A stretch of DNA of 6,859 nt from SXOA01 sp964444865 (GTDB lineage Bacteria; Planctomycetota; Planctomycetia; Pirellulales; Pirellulaceae). The position numbers were made by a program, and so were the translations under genes. Location of the stretch: assembly GCA_964444865.1 (NCBI GenBank), contig CAYUJE010000331.1, positions 1 through 6,859 of the forward strand, read 5' to 3'. Under the pieces are notes generated by a model. It ran no database searches. It was not told the origin of the DNA and worked only from the letters and a program-made list of their open reading frames with translations. This document shows positions 6,160 through 6,859 of the stretch, one piece after another (position 1 is the stretch's first letter; the number at the start of each line of letters is the position of its first letter).

Positions 6160-6166
6160 TTTTGTT

Positions 6167-6454
6167 ATGCGTCGCATCATGTTGACTTTTGCCGCTTCCG
6201 CCCTGCTCGGTAGCGTTGCCTTGGCCGCCCCTGTCCAGGGTCCGGCTCAGGCTCCGACCCAGGCCCCCAAGGTCGCCCCGACCCAGGCCCCCACCCAGAA
6301 GGCCGTGGCCCCCACCCAGGCTCCGACCCAAAAGGTTTCTCCCGCTCAGAAGCCGACCCAGGCCCCCACGCAGAAGAATTGCGCTTGCCAGTGCCCCGTT
6401 CAGAAGGGTGCTGCCAAGACGGCTTCGGCTCCTCGCGGACTCCGCTATCGCTAA
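6167..6454 (+). CDS. Small exported low-complexity protein with APTQ tetrapeptide repeats
   Basis: This is a 95-residue protein. Residues 1-20 are a clear signal peptide: MRRIM, a hydrophobic core LTFAASALLGSVALA, and an A-x-A-like cleavage region before APVQG. The mature part is dominated by nine x-P-[T/A]-Q tetrads between residues 25 and 69 (six APTQ, one KPTQ, plus GPAQ and SPAQ), with lysine inserts. A short cysteine cluster CACQCP (72-77) and a basic tail ending APRGLRYR follow. The repeat region should be extended and unstructured with many threonines; the cysteines could form disulfides or bind metal after export. I recognise no named family. A cell-surface or matrix role is possible but unproven. 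The start is secure because of AGGAGG seven bases upstream. It is followed by hairpins at 6478-6499 and 6545-6585, so it appears to be transcribed alone. The neighbouring downstream gene is also exported. Confidence 0.85.
   Translation: MRRIMLTFAASALLGSVALAAPVQGPAQAPTQAPKVAPTQAPTQKAVAPTQAPTQKVSPAQKPTQAPTQKNCACQCPVQKGAAKTASAPRGLRYR
6239..6373 (+). repeat. Degenerate 12-bp coding repeats encoding x-P-[T/A]-Q
   Basis: Nine copies of a 12-base unit of the type GCYCCSACCCAG code for the tetrads at residues 25-69 of the exported protein. They are partly in direct tandem and partly separated by one to three codons (K, KV, KAV). Synonymous third-base differences show this is not a very recent expansion. 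Confidence 0.75.
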
Positions 6455-6477
6455 GCTAAGCTATAGTAGTATCCAGT

Positions 6478-6499
6478 GGACGGTCCTTGGTGGCCGTTC
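6478..6499 (+). terminator. Bulged hairpin shortly after the APTQ-repeat gene (possible terminator)
   Basis: GGACGG(T)CC at 6478-6486 pairs with GGCCGTTC at 6492-6499 around a TTGGT loop, with one G-T pair and one bulged T. It starts 24 bases after the stop codon. The T-tract of an intrinsic terminator is missing, so it may instead protect the 3' end of the transcript. Confidence 0.35.
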
Positions 6500-6544
6500 T
6501 CATCCGCGCGGGACGGGCTAAGGAGTCCTTCCTAGAAATATCTT

Positions 6545-6585
6545 CAAGGCCCTTGGAAGACCAAGAGGTAATTCCAAGGGCCTTG
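6545..6585 (+). terminator. Perfect 14-bp hairpin between two exported-protein genes
   Basis: CAAGGCCCTTGGAA (6545-6558) is exactly complementary to TTCCAAGGGCCTTG (6572-6585), with a 13-base loop. It lies 90 bases after the APTQ-repeat gene and 41 bases before the next start. The stem is strong enough to stop RNA polymerase or block decay, but TCGTCGCGC follows instead of a T-run. It may be a terminator of the APTQ gene or a leader structure of the downstream gene. Confidence 0.6.
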
Positions 6586-6626
6586 TCGTCGCGCTATCCC
6601 TCATTTGTTTCCTTGTGGAGCCTGCT

Positions 6627-6859
6627 ATGTCGTCTGCCGCACTTTCTCTTCTTCTGCTCACGGCTGCTGCCGGTCAGGTTGCCAACAATTCTTCGGGGAC
6701 CATGAAGCCCGACGAGTTGAAATATCAGCAGCAGGTTTTCAAGCAGTGGTGGGAGCAGGATCTGGTTCTCAAGTTCGCGGACTTGCCGGTGGACGGTAAG
6801 ACCCCCGACTTCCGCATTCCCTACTCGGGACATGACTATCCCGACAAGTCGGGCGGCAC
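6627..6859 (+). CDS. N-terminal part of an exported protein of unknown function (3' end outside window)
   Basis: The frame is open from ATG 6627 to the window end, giving 77 complete codons. GGAG at 6617-6620 lies six bases upstream, supporting this start. Residues 1-16 form a short signal peptide (MSSAALSLLLLTAAAG) with cleavage probably near AAAGQVA. The mature part begins NNSSGTMKPDELKYQQQ, continues with an aromatic helix VFKQWWEQDLVLKF (37-50), then ADLPVDGK and FRIPYSGHDYPDKSGG (62-77). The 'WW..DLV.KF..LP......RIPYSG..YP...GG' run reminds me of large uncharacterised planctomycete secreted proteins. Some relatives I recall have cysteine-histidine centres further downstream, but that part is not here, so no activity can be assigned. 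It may be transcribed separately from the APTQ gene because of the hairpin between them. Confidence 0.75.
   Translation, partial: MSSAALSLLLLTAAAGQVANNSSGTMKPDELKYQQQVFKQWWEQDLVLKFADLPVDGKTPDFRIPYSGHDYPDKSGG

Larger units (their letters stand above)
5848..6166 (+). other. 319-base intergenic region with a possible short ORF, promoter and structured leader
   Basis: This region separates the beta-propeller gene from the APTQ-repeat gene. It contains a possible 34-codon ORF with a good ribosome binding site (5893-5997), a candidate promoter (6030-6058), a stable leader hairpin (6094-6113) and a T-rich stretch (6140-6149) just before the ribosome binding site of the next gene. I see no strong terminator immediately after the beta-propeller stop, and no tRNA-like structure. 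Confidence 0.5.

Noticed and set aside
6239..6373. Repeat array considered as a CRISPR or minisatellite
   Set aside because: Units are 12 bases, in frame and coding for tetrapeptides, without unique spacers of constant length.
6189..6521. Plus-strand frame of 110 codons rich in proline and arginine, overlapping the APTQ gene
   Set aside because: It is the shifted reading of the 12-base repeats, giving a PRPP-like pattern; it lacks a ribosome binding site and the true frame has AGGAGG and a signal peptide.

Overview
The window looks like chromosomal DNA of a planctomycete-type bacterium. Three things suggest this: a secreted PQQ-like beta-propeller protein whose mature N-terminus carries the DWPQFRGPNGDG motif common in Planctomycetota, several small exported proteins of unknown function, and a ParE-like toxin with the ID..LA.DP / V.Y.V..DDR pattern I recall from that phylum. 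This placement comes from memory of protein families, not from a search.

Layout. Positions 1-354 (+) hold the C-terminal end of the NAD(P) transhydrogenase beta subunit (PntB), cut by the window edge. A convergent gap of 113 bases follows. A tightly packed minus-strand gene run then spans 3993 down to 468: a probable antitoxin (3993-3703), a RelE/ParE-like toxin (3706-3386, overlapping it by four bases), a 116-residue cysteine-rich zinc-ribbon-like protein (3368-3018) and the long DEAH-type helicase HrpB (3008-468). Gaps inside the run are -4, 17 and 9 bases, so co-transcription from a promoter near 4033-4061 is likely. A separate 77-residue minus-strand protein (4328-4095) lies just upstream of that promoter.

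The plus strand resumes with the exported PQQ-like beta-propeller protein (4516-5847), divergent from the 77-residue gene. A 319-base gap follows, holding a possible 34-residue ORF with a good ribosome binding site, a candidate promoter and a structured leader. Next come a small exported protein built on APTQ tetrapeptide repeats (6167-6454), a perfect 14-bp hairpin (6545-6585) and the 5' end of another exported protein of unknown function (6627 to the window end).

The well-understood genes are PntB, HrpB and the beta-propeller protein. The least explained parts are the toxin-antitoxin-like pair leading into the zinc-ribbon and helicase genes, the APTQ-repeat protein, and the hairpin-rich region around it. 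I saw no RNA genes, CRISPR array, insertion sequence or integrase.
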